This document shows, in pieces, positions 1 to 8,987 of a DNA stretch of 64,000 nucleotides (the stretch's first letter is position 1; every line of letters starts with the position of its first letter). Source of the DNA: Actinoplanes oblitus. Lineage in GTDB: Bacteria; Actinomycetota; Actinomycetes; Mycobacteriales; Micromonosporaceae. The notes beneath the pieces are model-generated. The model saw only the letters and a program-made list of their open reading frames with translations. It made no database searches and was not told where the DNA came from. The DNA lies in contig NZ_CP126980.1 of the NCBI RefSeq assembly GCF_030252345.1, positions 1 to 64,000 of the forward strand. Direction: 5' to 3'. A program made the translations under genes and the position numbers.

Positions 1-1830
1 GTGGCCGATCAGGTCGACCTGGGCAAGCTGTGGCAGGACACGCTCAGCGAATTGTCCGAGGAGATCGCTTCGCGGCAGCAGCGTGCCTATCTCCGATTCA
101 CCCGGTTGCGGGCGATCGTCGAGGACACCGCACTGCTGTCGGTTCCGGACGCGTACACCCGGGACGTGATCGAACTGCGCCTCCGTCAGGTGATCACCGA
201 GGCGCTCACCAAGCGGCTGAACCGGCCGATCCAGGTGGCCGTCACGGTCCGCCCACCGGAGGACGGCACCGGTATACCCGGCACGGTGTACGGCACCCCG
301 GTGGAGCCCGAACCGGCGCCCCGCCCGGAGCCGCAGCCGATGCACTACGCGGATCCGCCGCGGACCCCCGACCCTCGGCCGTACCAGCCCGAGCTGCCGC
401 CGTACCCGCCCGAGACGGCCTACCAGCAGCCTGCTTTCGGGCCGCAGGAGCACGCCCCGGAGCCGTACCCGACCGGATCGGCGCAGCACTCGTCCCCGGC
501 GCCGGCGCCCTACACCCGCAACGACGGGCAGGAGGCGCTGTTCGCCGACCCGATGCCGATGATGCCGCCGCCGGCCGCGCCGCAGGTCAACCGGCCCTCT
601 CCGGCGCCCGCACCGGAGAAGAACGAGGCCGCCCCGCTCCGGATGCCCGTCGACCCGGCACAGCTGCGGGACAACCAGCGCCACCCGGCCGACCGCCGCG
701 ACGACCCGATGCCGAACCGGGCCGGTGACAACGGTCCCGGCCGGCCGCCGGTCGACCTGCGCGGTCCCGGCTCGTCGCCACGCCCGGGCGGCAACGACGG
801 GAACCGGCTCAACCCGAAGTACATGTTCGAGACGTTCGTCATCGGCTCGTCCAACCGCTTCGCGCACGCCGCGTCGGTCGCGGTCGCCGAGTCACCGGCG
901 AAGGCGTACAACCCGCTGTTCATCTACGGCAGCTCCGGGCTGGGAAAAACTCACCTGCTGCACGCCATCGGCCACTACGCCACCACCCTCGGTCACGCGC
1001 GCTCGGTGCGCTACGTCTCCACCGAGGAGTTCACCAACGACTTCATCAACAGCCTGCGCGACGACAAGACGCAGGCATTCCAGCGCCGCTACCGCGACGT
1101 CGACATCCTGCTGATCGACGACATCCAGTTCCTGGAGAACCGGGAGCGGACGCAGGAGGAGTTCTTCCACACGTTCAACACGCTCCACAACGCGAACAAG
1201 CAGATCGTCATCAGCTCCGACCGCTCGCCGCGCCAGCTCGCGACGCTGGAGGACCGGATGCGCACCCGCTTCGAGTGGGGCCTGCTCGCCGACATCCAGC
1301 CGCCGGATCTGGAGACGCGCATCGCGATCCTGCAGAAGAAGGCCGCCCAGGAGCGCATGTACGCCCCCGACGACGTGCTGGAGTTCATCGCGTCCCGGGT
1401 CTCCAACTCGATCCGCGAGTTGGAGGGCGCCCTCATCCGGGTGACCGCGTTCGCCAGCCTGACCCGCTCCCCGGTGCAGCTCTCACTCGCCGAGGAGGTG
1501 CTGCGCGACTTCATGCCGGACGGCGCCGGCCCGGAGATCACCGCCGACCAGATCATGGTCTCCACCGCCGACTACTTCGGCGTCTCCCTCGAGGACCTGC
1601 GCGGCCACTCCCGCAGCCGGGTCCTGGTCAACGCGCGCCAGGTCGCCATGTACCTCTGCCGCGAACTGACCGACCTCTCGCTGCCCCGCATCGGACAGGC
1701 CTTCGGCGGCCGCGACCACACCACCGTCATGCACGCCGACCGCAAGATCCGGCAGCACATGGCCGAGCGCCGCTCCCTCTACAACCAGATCGCCGAACTG
1801 ACCAACCGGATCAAGCAACAAAACACCTGA
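1..1830 (+). CDS. dnaA: Chromosomal replication initiator protein DnaA
   Basis: DnaA binds DnaA boxes at oriC, melts the origin and recruits the helicase. The 609-aa product has the usual four parts. An N-terminal interaction domain covers about residues 1-85. A long, poorly conserved Pro-rich linker follows (about 95-260), which is typical of high-GC actinobacteria and makes the protein longer than the roughly 450-470 aa of E. coli or Bacillus DnaA. The AAA+ domain carries Walker [12 protein letters not shown] near residue 311 and Walker [11 protein letters not shown] near 370. The C-terminal DNA-binding domain ends with the signature [14 protein letters not shown] near 570. Translation starts at GTG, the first base of the window, so promoter and ribosome binding site lie outside. 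The origin follows directly downstream. Confidence 0.98.
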   Translation: MADQVDLGKLWQDTLSELSEEIASRQQRAYLRFTRLRAIVEDTALLSVPDAYTRDVIELRLRQVITEALTKRLNRPIQVAVTVRPPEDGTGIPGTVYGTPVEPEPAPRPEPQPMHYADPPRTPDPRPYQPELPPYPPETAYQQPAFGPQEHAPEPYPTGSAQHSSPAPAPYTRNDGQEALFADPMPMMPPPAAPQVNRPSPAPAPEKNEAAPLRMPVDPAQLRDNQRHPADRRDDPMPNRAGDNGPGRPPVDLRGPGSSPRPGGNDGNRLNPKYMFETFVIGSSNRFAHAASVAVAESPAKAYNPLFIYGSSGLGKTHLLHAIGHYATTLGHARSVRYVSTEEFTNDFINSLRDDKTQAFQRRYRDVDILLIDDIQFLENRERTQEEFFHTFNTLHNANKQIVISSDRSPRQLATLEDRMRTRFEWGLLADIQPPDLETRIAILQKKAAQERMYAPDDVLEFIASRVSNSIRELEGALIRVTAFASLTRSPVQLSLAEEVLRDFMPDGAGPEITADQIMVSTADYFGVSLEDLRGHSRSRVLVNARQVAMYLCRELTDLSLPRIGQAFGGRDHTTVMHADRKIRQHMAERRSLYNQIAELTNRIKQQNT

Positions 1831-1839
1831 TTTCGTACG

Positions 1840-1904
1840 CTCTGGCCCGCCCCCACCCGCACCAGCCCCGTCCCGCCGAGCCACCCCGGCCCAGCGGGCC
1901 AGAG
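1840..1904. terminator. Inverted repeat downstream of dnaA, possible terminator
   Basis: CTCTGGCCCG (1840-1849) is exactly complementary to CGGGCCAGAG (1895-1904). The 45-nt loop is long and no T-run follows, so a role as dnaA terminator is only a guess. Confidence 0.3.
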
Positions 1905-2035
1905 ACCGCCGTCGGCCGCCGGGCGGAATCCCCACTCGCTGTCGCTCCGGTCCCACCCGCCCGACACTCCGCCCCCGCCGTGCCGCGCCCAGCCGCGATG
2001 CCCCGGCCGGCCTCCTTCGGCCTTGAGCGCCGTTC

Positions 2036-2125
2036 TACCTTCCGGCAGCACCACGCCGCGCCCTAACTTCCGGCGGCGCCCGCCGCCCCGCCTCACCTTC
2101 CGGCAGCGCCCACCGCCGAGCCCTA
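2036..2125. repeat. Three degenerate tandem copies of a 28-30 bp unit
   Basis: The element CTTCCGGC(A/G)GC followed by a C-rich tail occurs at 2039, 2067 and 2097, giving periods of 28 and 30 bp. It lies in the C-rich spacer between the dnaA stop and the DnaA-box cluster. The spacer from 1831 to about 2180 holds no credible gene. Confidence 0.5.
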
Positions 2126-2184
2126 TGTGCGCCGGCCGCTTGCCGCAGGGCCGGCCTCCGATCGGTATGGCACGCCGCTGCTCG

Positions 2185-2892
2185 GCGGTTGTCCACGGGG
2201 CTCACCCGGCCGGCGTTCGAGCCTCCGTCCACACCTCCCAAGCACCAGGTCTCAGCGGTCCCACGGCATCGCTTCGCAGACCCGAAAGGTGCTGCCTGCT
2301 CGAGTTACCCACAGGCAGGTGACAACGACCTTGAACTGGGAAAACGCGGAATACACAGCAGTTATCCACCGGTTCCACCCGGGTTTTCCACAGATTCATC
2401 CCCGGAATTACACCCAACCTGGGGATATCGTCAGATCTCTATGTCAACTTTTGAGGGCGCAAAACCTGAAGTTGTCAACGGCGGAACGGACCCGTTTCGT
2501 GCCAACGTTTTCCACACTAATCCACAGGCGTCCACAGGGGTTCTCCCCAGCCGGTGGACAACTCGCTCCCCGTTGACCACAGATGTGGAGAACTCCTGGG
2601 GATATCGATGTGGACAAACCCGGGAGGGTGACTCGTTAGTCAACTGCCTGTGGAGCAGTGTGGATTACCTGTTGAAGGTTCTGGGGACAACGAGACGCCG
2701 ACGTCCCCGTCCTGTCCACAGGTCGGGGGACAAACCCAGTGGATTACCGGTGGATAGCCTGGGGACAACGGTGGATAACTGCCGTGAACTTCTTCGCTGT
2801 GGACGCAGACCCGGGTTTATACCCCGGTTACCCACATGTGAATCACCGGTGGATAACCCTCTCACCAGGGCAAACGCGGGTTCTCCACAGAA
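2185..2892. other. oriC: oriC: DnaA-box cluster between dnaA and dnaN
   Basis: About twenty 9-mers related to TTGTCCACA or TTATCCACA lie here in both orientations. Plus-strand examples are TTGTCCACG 2189-2197, TTACCCACA 2305-2313, TTATCCACC 2362-2370, TTTTCCACA 2384-2392 and 2508-2516, TTGACCACA 2573-2581, CTGTCCACA 2712-2720 and TTACCCACA 2828-2836. Minus-strand examples are TTGTCCACC 2553-2561, a perfect TTGTCCACA 2609-2617, TAATCCACA 2659-2667, and TTATCCACC 2770-2778 and 2848-2856. Base composition is clearly less GC-rich than the neighbours. The position between dnaA and dnaN and the box preference match actinobacterial origins. No coding region is supported inside. Confidence 0.93.
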
Positions 2893-2908
2893 TGCACAGG
2901 ACCTATGA

Positions 2909-2955
2909 AGACGACTAGTTATTTCTCTAATAGAACTCAAAAACAATCATCAGCG
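2909..2955. promoter_or_regulatory. AT-rich stretch at oriC edge, candidate DNA unwinding element
   Basis: This is the most AT-rich stretch of the origin spacer. It includes TAGTTATTTCTCTAATAG and a run of A residues at 2939-2944, and it starts about 20 bp after the last DnaA box. Position and composition fit the unwinding element, but nothing in the sequence proves the melting site. Confidence 0.45.
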
Positions 2956-3299
2956 TTGTGGAAGGTGTGGATGCCCGGCTTCCGGGCTCGCTGAGGTCCG
3001 GGACAGAGCAGCACCAGAAGCAGGAGGGCTGACCACCCTGTCGCCTCGAAGCGAGCTCCCCGACGTGACACCGCACCCCGCTGCCGAACCAGGCTGCGGC
3101 AGTGGCGCTGGGACTGACGGATCGCCCGTCGCCGACCGACGCGGGCTTGTCGAAGCTGTGTCTACCGACTACGCCTGAATACCGGGAAGCTAGGGTCTCG
3201 ATCCGTTTCGCGCCTGGAGCCGGATCGCACCGAGACCCGGGCTTGCCTCGTTCCGGCAGTGGGGGTCCCTCTCCGGTGGCGGGATCCGACTCGTTCCGG

Positions 3300-3560
3300 C
3301 GATGCGGTTCGCCTTCGGCCGCCGGGGCCGGTTCGCTTCGATGAGGCGGCTCGCTTGACCGGAGCTGTGCCACCTCGCACGACGAGGGCTCGACGAAAGG
3401 CTTGTCGAAACGATGCCGGTTCGCTTCGACGGAGAACGCAGTGGTGCCGGCCGACTCGACCGGCCGGCACCCGTTCGCTTCGGCCCGGGGGTGCCGGTTC
3501 GCCTCGACGAGGGGATGCTGGTTCGCTTCGATGGAGCGGACCGGTTCGCTCCGGCGGGGC
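3300..3560. repeat. Interspersed GGTTCGCTTCGAYG-type repeats upstream of dnaN
   Basis: The spacer between oriC and dnaN (2956-3645) has no supported gene. It is filled with variants of GGTTCGCTTCGA(C/T)G: 3306 (degenerate), 3330, 3419, 3472 (CGTTCGCTTCGG), 3497 (GGTTCGCCTCGACG), 3530 and 3542 (degenerate). Spacing is irregular, about 12-90 bp, so this is neither a simple tandem array nor a CRISPR. A 10-bp perfect hairpin (3444-3453 with 3461-3470) lies among them. Confidence 0.55.
3444..3470. other. Perfect 10-bp stem-loop in the dnaN leader region
   Basis: GTGCCGGCCG (3444-3453) pairs with CGGCCGGCAC (3461-3470) around a 7-nt loop. There is no T-run, so it is not an ordinary intrinsic terminator. 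It lies about 175 bp before the dnaN start. Confidence 0.45.
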
Positions 3561-3645
3561 GGGGGCGGGCACACGTGAACAGCGTCAGCGCCATAGAGTT
3601 TCAGTGGGGTCGACACCCCGTAGAGGAAGCATCGCGGAGGACAGC

Positions 3646-4779
3646 ATGAAGTTCCGGGTGGAGCGAGACGCGCTCGCCGACGCCGTGGCCTGGACAGCCA
3701 AGAGCCTGCCCAGCCGGCCGTCAGTGCCGGTGCTGGCCGGTGTCCTGCTGCGAGTCACCGACGGCCGCCTGCAGGTCTCCGGCTTCGACTACGAGGTCTC
3801 CAGCCAGGTCTCCGTCGAGGTCCAGGCGGACGCGGACGGTGCCGCACTGGTCTCCGGCCGCCTGCTCGCCGAGATCACCAAGGCGCTGCCCGGCAAGCCG
3901 GTCGACATCGCCGCGGTCGGTGCGCACCTCGAGCTGGTCTGCGGCAGTGCGCGTTTCACCCTCCCCACGATGCCCGTGGAGGACTATCCGACCCTGCCGG
4001 ACATGCCATCCAGCGCGGGCACCGTCGACGCCGCTACGTTCGCCTCAGCGGTTTCCCAGGTGGCCATCGCGGCCGGCCGGGACGAGACGCTGCCGATGAT
4101 GACCGGCGTCCGGCTCGAGCTGAACGGCTCGACCATGGCGATGCTGGCCACCGACCGGTACCGGCTGGCCATGCGCGAGATCGAGTGGACCCCTGACGAC
4201 CCGGACATCAGCCTCAACGCGCTGGTCCCGGCAAAAACCCTGAACGACACGGCGAAAGCGCTCGGCCCGCTCGGTGGCTCGGTGACGCTCGCCCTGGCGC
4301 AGGGCAACGCCGGCGAGGGCATGATCGGTTTCGCCGGCGGCACCCGGCGCACCACCAGCCGCCTGCTCGACGGCGCGAACTACCCGCCGGTCCGCTCGCT
4401 CTTCCCGACCTCGCACAACGCCGAGGCCCGGATCGCCGTCTCCGCCCTGGTCGAGGTCGTGCGACGGGTCGCGCTGGTGGCCGAGCGCACCACCCCCGTG
4501 CTGCTCAGCTTCAGCGAGGACGGCCTGGTGGTCGAGGCCGGTACCACCGAGGAGGCGCGCGCCAGCGAGGCGATGGAGGCCGAGTTCACCGGCGAGGCGC
4601 TGACCATCGGCTTCAACCCGCAGTACCTGATCGACGGCCTGCAGAACCTCGGCGCCCCGACCGCGGTCTTCTCGTTCGTCGACGCGTTCAAGCCCGCTGT
4701 GATCTCCCCCGCGGGCGAAAGTGGCGAAATCATCCCGGGATACCGCTATCTGATCATGCCGATCCGGGTAACCCGCTGA
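3646..4779 (+). CDS. dnaN: DNA polymerase III beta subunit (sliding clamp)
   Basis: This is the ring-shaped clamp that tethers the replicative polymerase to DNA. The 377-aa length is that of a bacterial beta clamp with three repeated folds. The N-terminus MKFRVERDALADAVAWTAKS and the C-terminal MPIRVTR end are typical of the family. The ATG at 3646 is preceded by GGAGG (3636-3640), and the frame open further upstream runs through the repeat-rich spacer and is not coding. A candidate -10 TAGAGT sits at 3593-3598 without a clear -35 box. Confidence 0.97.
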   Translation: MKFRVERDALADAVAWTAKSLPSRPSVPVLAGVLLRVTDGRLQVSGFDYEVSSQVSVEVQADADGAALVSGRLLAEITKALPGKPVDIAAVGAHLELVCGSARFTLPTMPVEDYPTLPDMPSSAGTVDAATFASAVSQVAIAAGRDETLPMMTGVRLELNGSTMAMLATDRYRLAMREIEWTPDDPDISLNALVPAKTLNDTAKALGPLGGSVTLALAQGNAGEGMIGFAGGTRRTTSRLLDGANYPPVRSLFPTSHNAEARIAVSALVEVVRRVALVAERTTPVLLSFSEDGLVVEAGTTEEARASEAMEAEFTGEALTIGFNPQYLIDGLQNLGAPTAVFSFVDAFKPAVISPAGESGEIIPGYRYLIMPIRVTR

Positions 4780-4818
4780 TACTGAGCGAGGAACATTCGC
4801 ACTTCTAGGGGGAAGACC

Positions 4819-5691
4819 ATGCAACTCGGCCTGATCGGTCTCGGCCGGATGGGTGGCAACATGCGGGAACGACTCCGTGCCGCCGGGCACGAAGTCGTTG
4901 GATTCGACCACAACGCGGACAAGTCCGACGTCGCCAACCTGGCTGAGCTGGTCGAGAAGCTGGCCGCCCCGCGCGTCGTCTGGACCATGGTGCCCGCCGG
5001 CAAGATCACCGAGGACACCATCAACGAGCTCGCGGGGCTGCTCTCCGAGGGCGACATCATCATCGACGGTGGAAACTCCAAGTTCACCGACGACGGCCCG
5101 CGCGCCGAGCGGCTGAAGCCGAAGGGGATCCACTACCTGGACGTCGGCGTCTCCGGCGGCGTCTGGGGCATCACCAACGGGTACGCGCTGATGGTGGGCG
5201 GCGAGGCCGAGATCGTCGAGCACTGCAAGCCGATCTTCGAGGCGCTCAAGCCGGCCGGCGAGTTCGGCTTCGCGCACGCCGGCACGCACGGCGCCGGCCA
5301 CTACGCCAAGATGATCCACAACGGCATCGAGTACGGCATGATGCAGGCGTACGGCGAGGGCTACGAGATCCTGCTGGCCTCCGAGCTGGTGCACGACGTG
5401 CCGGCGGTCATCAAGAGCTGGCGTGAGGGCAGCGTCGTCAAGTCGTGGCTGCTCGACCTGCTCGACCGCGCGCTCGACGAGGACCCCACCCTGGCCAACC
5501 TCAAGGGTTACGTCGAGGACACCGGCGAGGGCCGCTGGACCGTCGACGAGGCGGTCCGGCTGGCCGTTCCCGCACACGTCCTGGCCGCCTCGATCTTCAC
5601 GCGGTTCGAGTCCCGGCAGGACGACTCGCCCGCGATGAAGGCTGTCGCCGCGCTGCGCCAGCAGTTCGGCGGCCACGCCGTCAAGCGCTGA
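4819..5691 (+). CDS. gnd: 6-phosphogluconate dehydrogenase, short (YqeC-like) form
   Basis: This enzyme oxidatively decarboxylates 6-phosphogluconate to ribulose 5-phosphate in the pentose phosphate pathway. At 290 aa it belongs to the short form rather than the roughly 470-aa E. coli type. The Rossmann motif GLIGLGRMGGNM is at residues 4-15. The substrate-binding segment GVSGGVWGITNGYALMVGG is around residue 112, and HNGIEYGMMQAYGEG is around 174. The ATG has a purine-rich AGGGGGAAG upstream. It lies 39 bp after dnaN and 3 bp before recF, a placement known from other actinobacterial origins. Confidence 0.93.
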   Translation: MQLGLIGLGRMGGNMRERLRAAGHEVVGFDHNADKSDVANLAELVEKLAAPRVVWTMVPAGKITEDTINELAGLLSEGDIIIDGGNSKFTDDGPRAERLKPKGIHYLDVGVSGGVWGITNGYALMVGGEAEIVEHCKPIFEALKPAGEFGFAHAGTHGAGHYAKMIHNGIEYGMMQAYGEGYEILLASELVHDVPAVIKSWREGSVVKSWLLDLLDRALDEDPTLANLKGYVEDTGEGRWTVDEAVRLAVPAHVLAASIFTRFESRQDDSPAMKAVAALRQQFGGHAVKR

Positions 5692-5694
5692 TCC

Positions 5695-6825
5695 ATGCAC
5701 GTACGCCGGGTCGAGCTCGTCGACTTCCGTTCCTACGAGCGGGTGGCCGTCGATCTCGATCCCGGCGTGTCCGTGCTGGTCGGGCAGAACGGCATGGGCA
5801 AGACGAACCTCATCGAGGCACTCGGCTACGTGGCCACTCTGGACAGTCACCGAGTGGCCACCGACGCTCCGCTGGTCCGCTTCGGCGCGACCTCGGCGGT
5901 GATCCGGTGTGCGATCGTCCACGATGGACGCGAGCTGCTCGTCGAGCTGGAGATCGTGCCGGGCCGGGCGAACCGGGCCCGGCTCAACCGTTCGCCGGTG
6001 CGCCGCCCGCGCGAGGTCCTGGGCGCGCTGCGGATGGTGCTGTTCGCCCCGGAGGATCTGGAACTGGTCCGCGGCGACCCGTCCGAGCGCCGTCGTTACC
6101 TGGACGACCTGCTGGTCGCCCGGCAGCCGCGGTACGCGGGTGTGCGCGCCGACTACGACCGCGTGGTCAAACAGCGCAACGCCCTGCTGCGGACGGCCTA
6201 CCTGACCCGCAAGGTGGGCGGAACTCGGGGGCAGGACCTGTCCACGCTGACCGTCTGGGATCACCACCTGGCCCAGTACGGGGCGGAGCTGCTCGCCGGC
6301 CGCCTGGAACTTGCCGCGGCCCTCGGCCCGCACCTGACCAAGGCGTACGACGCGGTGGCGGCCGGCAAGTCGGCGGCCTCGATCACCTACGCGTCCCGGC
6401 TCGGCGAGGATCTGACCACCGATCGCGCGGCACTGGCCGAGGCGATCGTCGCCAAGCTGCAGGAGCGCCGGGCCGCCGAGGTGGAGCGCGGCACCACGCT
6501 GGTCGGCCCGCACCGCGACGACCTGCTCCTGTCGCTCGGCGAACTGCCCGCCAAGGGCTACGCGAGCCACGGTGAGTCCTGGTCGTTCGCCCTGGCGCTG
6601 CGCCTGGCCGCGTACGACCTGCTGCGCACCGACGGGATCGAGCCGGTGCTGGTGCTCGACGACGTCTTCGCCGAGCTGGACGCCGGGCGGCGCGATCGGC
6701 TGGCCGCGCTGGTGTCCGACGCCGCCCAGCTGCTGGTGACGTGCGCGGTGCCCGAGGACGTGCCGGCCGCGCTGCGGGGCGCGCGCTTCGACGTGACCAC
6801 CGGGGCGGTGACCCGTGCCTCCTGA
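5695..6825 (+). CDS. recF: DNA replication and repair protein RecF
   Basis: RecF is an SMC-like ATPase that loads RecA at gaps in single-stranded DNA. The 376-aa product starts [14 protein letters not shown], has Walker [14 protein letters not shown] near residue 29, and near the C-terminus has the signature and Walker B segments ending [11 protein letters not shown] near 325. The ATG lies 3 bp after the gnd stop, so the two genes are probably co-transcribed. Length and motifs are complete. Confidence 0.97.
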   Translation: MHVRRVELVDFRSYERVAVDLDPGVSVLVGQNGMGKTNLIEALGYVATLDSHRVATDAPLVRFGATSAVIRCAIVHDGRELLVELEIVPGRANRARLNRSPVRRPREVLGALRMVLFAPEDLELVRGDPSERRRYLDDLLVARQPRYAGVRADYDRVVKQRNALLRTAYLTRKVGGTRGQDLSTLTVWDHHLAQYGAELLAGRLELAAALGPHLTKAYDAVAAGKSAASITYASRLGEDLTTDRAALAEAIVAKLQERRAAEVERGTTLVGPHRDDLLLSLGELPAKGYASHGESWSFALALRLAAYDLLRTDGIEPVLVLDDVFAELDAGRRDRLAALVSDAAQLLVTCAVPEDVPAALRGARFDVTTGAVTRAS

Positions 6826-6842
6826 GTCGGCGGTGAACAGCC

Positions 6843-7080
6843 TGTGGACAACGCTGTGGGCGATTTGTGGAGGAAAGTCGGCCTGTGCGGGCAGCGCTCC
6901 GCCGCCCGCGGCGGGCGTAGGCTTCGGGCGGCGATCACGCGGTGGTTCAGCGGCTCTCAGCGAGCCGGTGAGCGAAGTGTCGGCGTGCCTGGTGGGTCAG
7001 TGCCGGGGTGACCGATTCCGGCCAGGCTGGGAGACGGTCGGCGAGTCGGCGGCCGGTGGCGGGCACCATGGTTGTCCACA
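6843..7080. promoter_or_regulatory. Two consensus DnaA boxes in the recF-dciA gap
   Basis: The 333-bp gap between recF and the DUF721 gene holds two perfect TTGTCCACA boxes, one on the minus strand at 6843-6851 and one on the plus strand at 7072-7080. They could titrate DnaA or regulate the downstream gene. The rest of the gap shows no supported gene. Confidence 0.6.
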
Positions 7081-7158
7081 GGCGGTGCCACGAGGTGTGT
7101 GGCGGGTCGGTGCCGAGAGCGCCGGGACCGCACACGCGGTGAGTCAGCGGGGGGCGTG

Positions 7159-7932
7159 ATGGCGGGCGAGGCGAACGCGGGTGCCGGACCGGAGGCCGCG
7201 GGCAGGGCCGCGCCGCGGGCCAGGAAGCCGGGCCCGGAGGCGGCGAACAACCGACCGGTGGCGGCGAACACCGGGCCGGTGGCCGGGAAGCCCGGGCCGG
7301 AGGCGGGAAACGCCGCGCCCGTGGCGCGGAACGCAGGGTCGCGGATCGGGCAGCCCGGGCCGGAGGCCGGGACCGCCGGATGGGAAGCGGGAACGGGCCG
7401 GCCGGCGGCCGGGACCGCCGCGTCGGAGGCCGGGATGGCCGGGCCGGAGCTGGCCCGGGCGGTGCTCGACGCGGCTCTGGCGCGACGGCGGGAGGCCGCC
7501 CGGCAGCCGCGCAGACGCAGCGGTGGGGGCGGCGGGGAACGCCGGTTGCGTGGTTATTCCGGGCCGGGGCCGGACCCGCGGGATCCGCAGCTGTTCGGTG
7601 CGGTTCTGCAGCGGTTGATGAAGACCCGGGGCTGGGAGCGGCCGCGTGCCGAGGCCACGGTCTTCGGCTCCTGGGAGAAGGTGGTCGGACCGGACATCGC
7701 GGCACACAGCCGGCCGGTGCGGCTGGACGCCGGGGTGCTGACCGTGGAGGCCGAGTCGACGGCCTGGGCCACCCAGCTGCGGATGCTGACCGGCAAGCTG
7801 CTCCAGCAGATCGCCGGCGAGGTGGGACACAACGTCGTCACCCGGCTCAACATCCACGGTCCAGCGGCGCCGTCGTGGAGCCGCGGCCCGCGCCGCGTCC
7901 AGGGCCGTGGCCCGCGCGACACCTACGGCTGA
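7159..7932 (+). CDS. dciA: DUF721/DciA family protein, probable helicase-loading factor
   Basis: DUF721 proteins (DciA; Rv0004 in M. tuberculosis) assist loading of the replicative helicase, and this one has the conserved place between recF and gyrB. The conserved domain is the C-terminal half, with FGAVLQRLMKTRGW, GSWEKVVGPDIAAHSRP and LTVEAESTAWATQLRML, then a basic tail. The first 110 or so residues are low-complexity Ala/Gly/Pro repeats (KPGPEA, PVA, AGTA units) that look like an expanded minisatellite. ATG 7159, or GTG 7156, is preceded by GGGGGG. The open frame further upstream begins inside a DnaA box at 7072 and is not believed to be coding. Confidence 0.85.
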   Translation: MAGEANAGAGPEAAGRAAPRARKPGPEAANNRPVAANTGPVAGKPGPEAGNAAPVARNAGSRIGQPGPEAGTAGWEAGTGRPAAGTAASEAGMAGPELARAVLDAALARRREAARQPRRRSGGGGGERRLRGYSGPGPDPRDPQLFGAVLQRLMKTRGWERPRAEATVFGSWEKVVGPDIAAHSRPVRLDAGVLTVEAESTAWATQLRMLTGKLLQQIAGEVGHNVVTRLNIHGPAAPSWSRGPRRVQGRGPRDTYG

Positions 7933-8048
7933 GCGGTCCGGCGCAGGCCCGACTTGTCGGCATTGCGGTTGGTGTGTTCCCGCGGAAAGACGATTTTTGC
8001 AGGAAGTTTTCGCTGGTATGGAACCAGATCGGAATCAGCTGCGTCGTT

Positions 8049-8597
8049 ATGGATATGGGGATTCGACGGCTGCTGGTCCTGCTTCTCCTCGTCCTGGGCG
8101 CGGTGCCGGTGGCAGCAAGCCCGGCGTGGGCCTGCTCCTGCAAGGCGCCAGGTGGGCTGGACCGCGCCGACCAGGCCTTCGTCGGCGTGGTGCGTTCGGT
8201 GCAGGCGATCGGGCATGGCGAGCGCGTGGAGTTCGCCGTGGAGTCGGTGCTGAAGGGCTCGGTGGGTGCGGTCACGTCGGTGCGCACCATCGAGACCGAG
8301 CCGGCGTCCTGCGGGGTCCGCTTCGCCCAGGGCGGCCGCTATCAGGTGTTCGCCGCGGCCGGCCGGACCAGCCTCTGCAGCGGCAACCAGGCGGTCAGCG
8401 CCGGGCTGCGCAGCGGCGACAAGCCGGCGTCCCGGACCGGCGACCAGCTGTCGCCCCGCAGCGCGATGCGATGGCCCCTGTTCCTCGCCGCCGGTGCCGG
8501 AGTGCTCCTGCTGGTGATCGCCGGCGAGTTCTGGTGGTTGTCCCGCCAGCCGGAGCTGCGCGCGGAACCCCGCCGCCGAGCCGTCGGCCCGGTGTAA
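8049..8597 (+). CDS. Small secreted, membrane-anchored protein with TIMP-like CSC start
   Basis: The function is unknown. The product (182 aa) has a signal peptide (IRRLLVLLLLVLGAVPVAASPAWA) followed at once by CSCKAP. A mature protein starting with Cys-X-Cys is the hallmark of TIMP/netrin-like domains, where the N-terminal Cys is functional. Two more Cys follow (PASCGVRF and TSLCSGN), enough for two disulfides. A C-terminal hydrophobic segment (FLAAGAGVLLLVIAGEFWW) followed by an Arg-rich tail would anchor the protein with the tail in the cytoplasm. Start is ATG 8049 or 8055; neither has a strong ribosome binding site. Confidence 0.75.
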   Translation: MDMGIRRLLVLLLLVLGAVPVAASPAWACSCKAPGGLDRADQAFVGVVRSVQAIGHGERVEFAVESVLKGSVGAVTSVRTIETEPASCGVRFAQGGRYQVFAAAGRTSLCSGNQAVSAGLRSGDKPASRTGDQLSPRSAMRWPLFLAAGAGVLLLVIAGEFWWLSRQPELRAEPRRRAVGPV

Positions 8598-8681
8598 CGG
8601 CCAATTGCCCCGGCCGGTGAGTCAGCTCCCCCATCCTGCATGCCGGCCGAGAGCCGCGGGGCACCCTCCCGCGCCGAGTGT

Positions 8682-8795
8682 CCGGCGTGACCGTCAAGGC
8701 CGGTAGGTGCGGTTCAACCGCGGGGATGGACCCGGCGTGACGGTCGCGGTGCGAGGAATGCGCGGCGTGACGGCGGCGCGCACCGGCGTGACCGT
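8682..8795. repeat. Four copies of CCGGCGTGACSGT in a gene-free gap
   Basis: The gap 8598-8987 (390 bp) between two convergent genes contains no supported gene. The 13-mer CCGGCGTGAC(C/G)GT or a close variant occurs at 8682, 8732, 8762 and 8783, all in the same orientation and with irregular spacing. Confidence 0.4.
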
Positions 8796-8987
8796 TGAGG
8801 AGCGGCGGTGCGGGGACGGGTTTTCGGTGACCAGCCGCGGACCGTGAAGGGTGCGGCGATTGTTTTGGACGCGCCAGCGGCCAGATCGCCGTGCCCGGCC
8901 CGCGCGGGAGCGTGCGGTCCGCACCCCAGCGGACGCGCGTAAATGATGATTTTGAAGTTGATCGGCTCAGTTGATCGGCTCGTCGGC

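Noticed and set aside
3570..3582. CACACGTGAACA as a parS site.
   Set aside because: The outer positions do not fit GTTTCACGTGAAAC; too many mismatches compared with the two sites reported.
3259..3645. Upstream extension of the dnaN frame.
   Set aside because: It runs through the repeat field; GGAGG before ATG 3646 and the family N-terminus fix the start there.
4045..6570. Very long open frame on the minus strand across dnaN, gnd and recF (841 codons).
   Set aside because: It is antisense to three well-recognised genes; such frames are a by-product of high-GC codon bias, and its sequence is low-complexity without motifs.
6815..7159. 114-codon plus-strand frame starting inside the recF end.
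   Set aside because: No motif, weak start, composition unlike neighbours; it merely fills the recF-dciA gap with its DnaA boxes.
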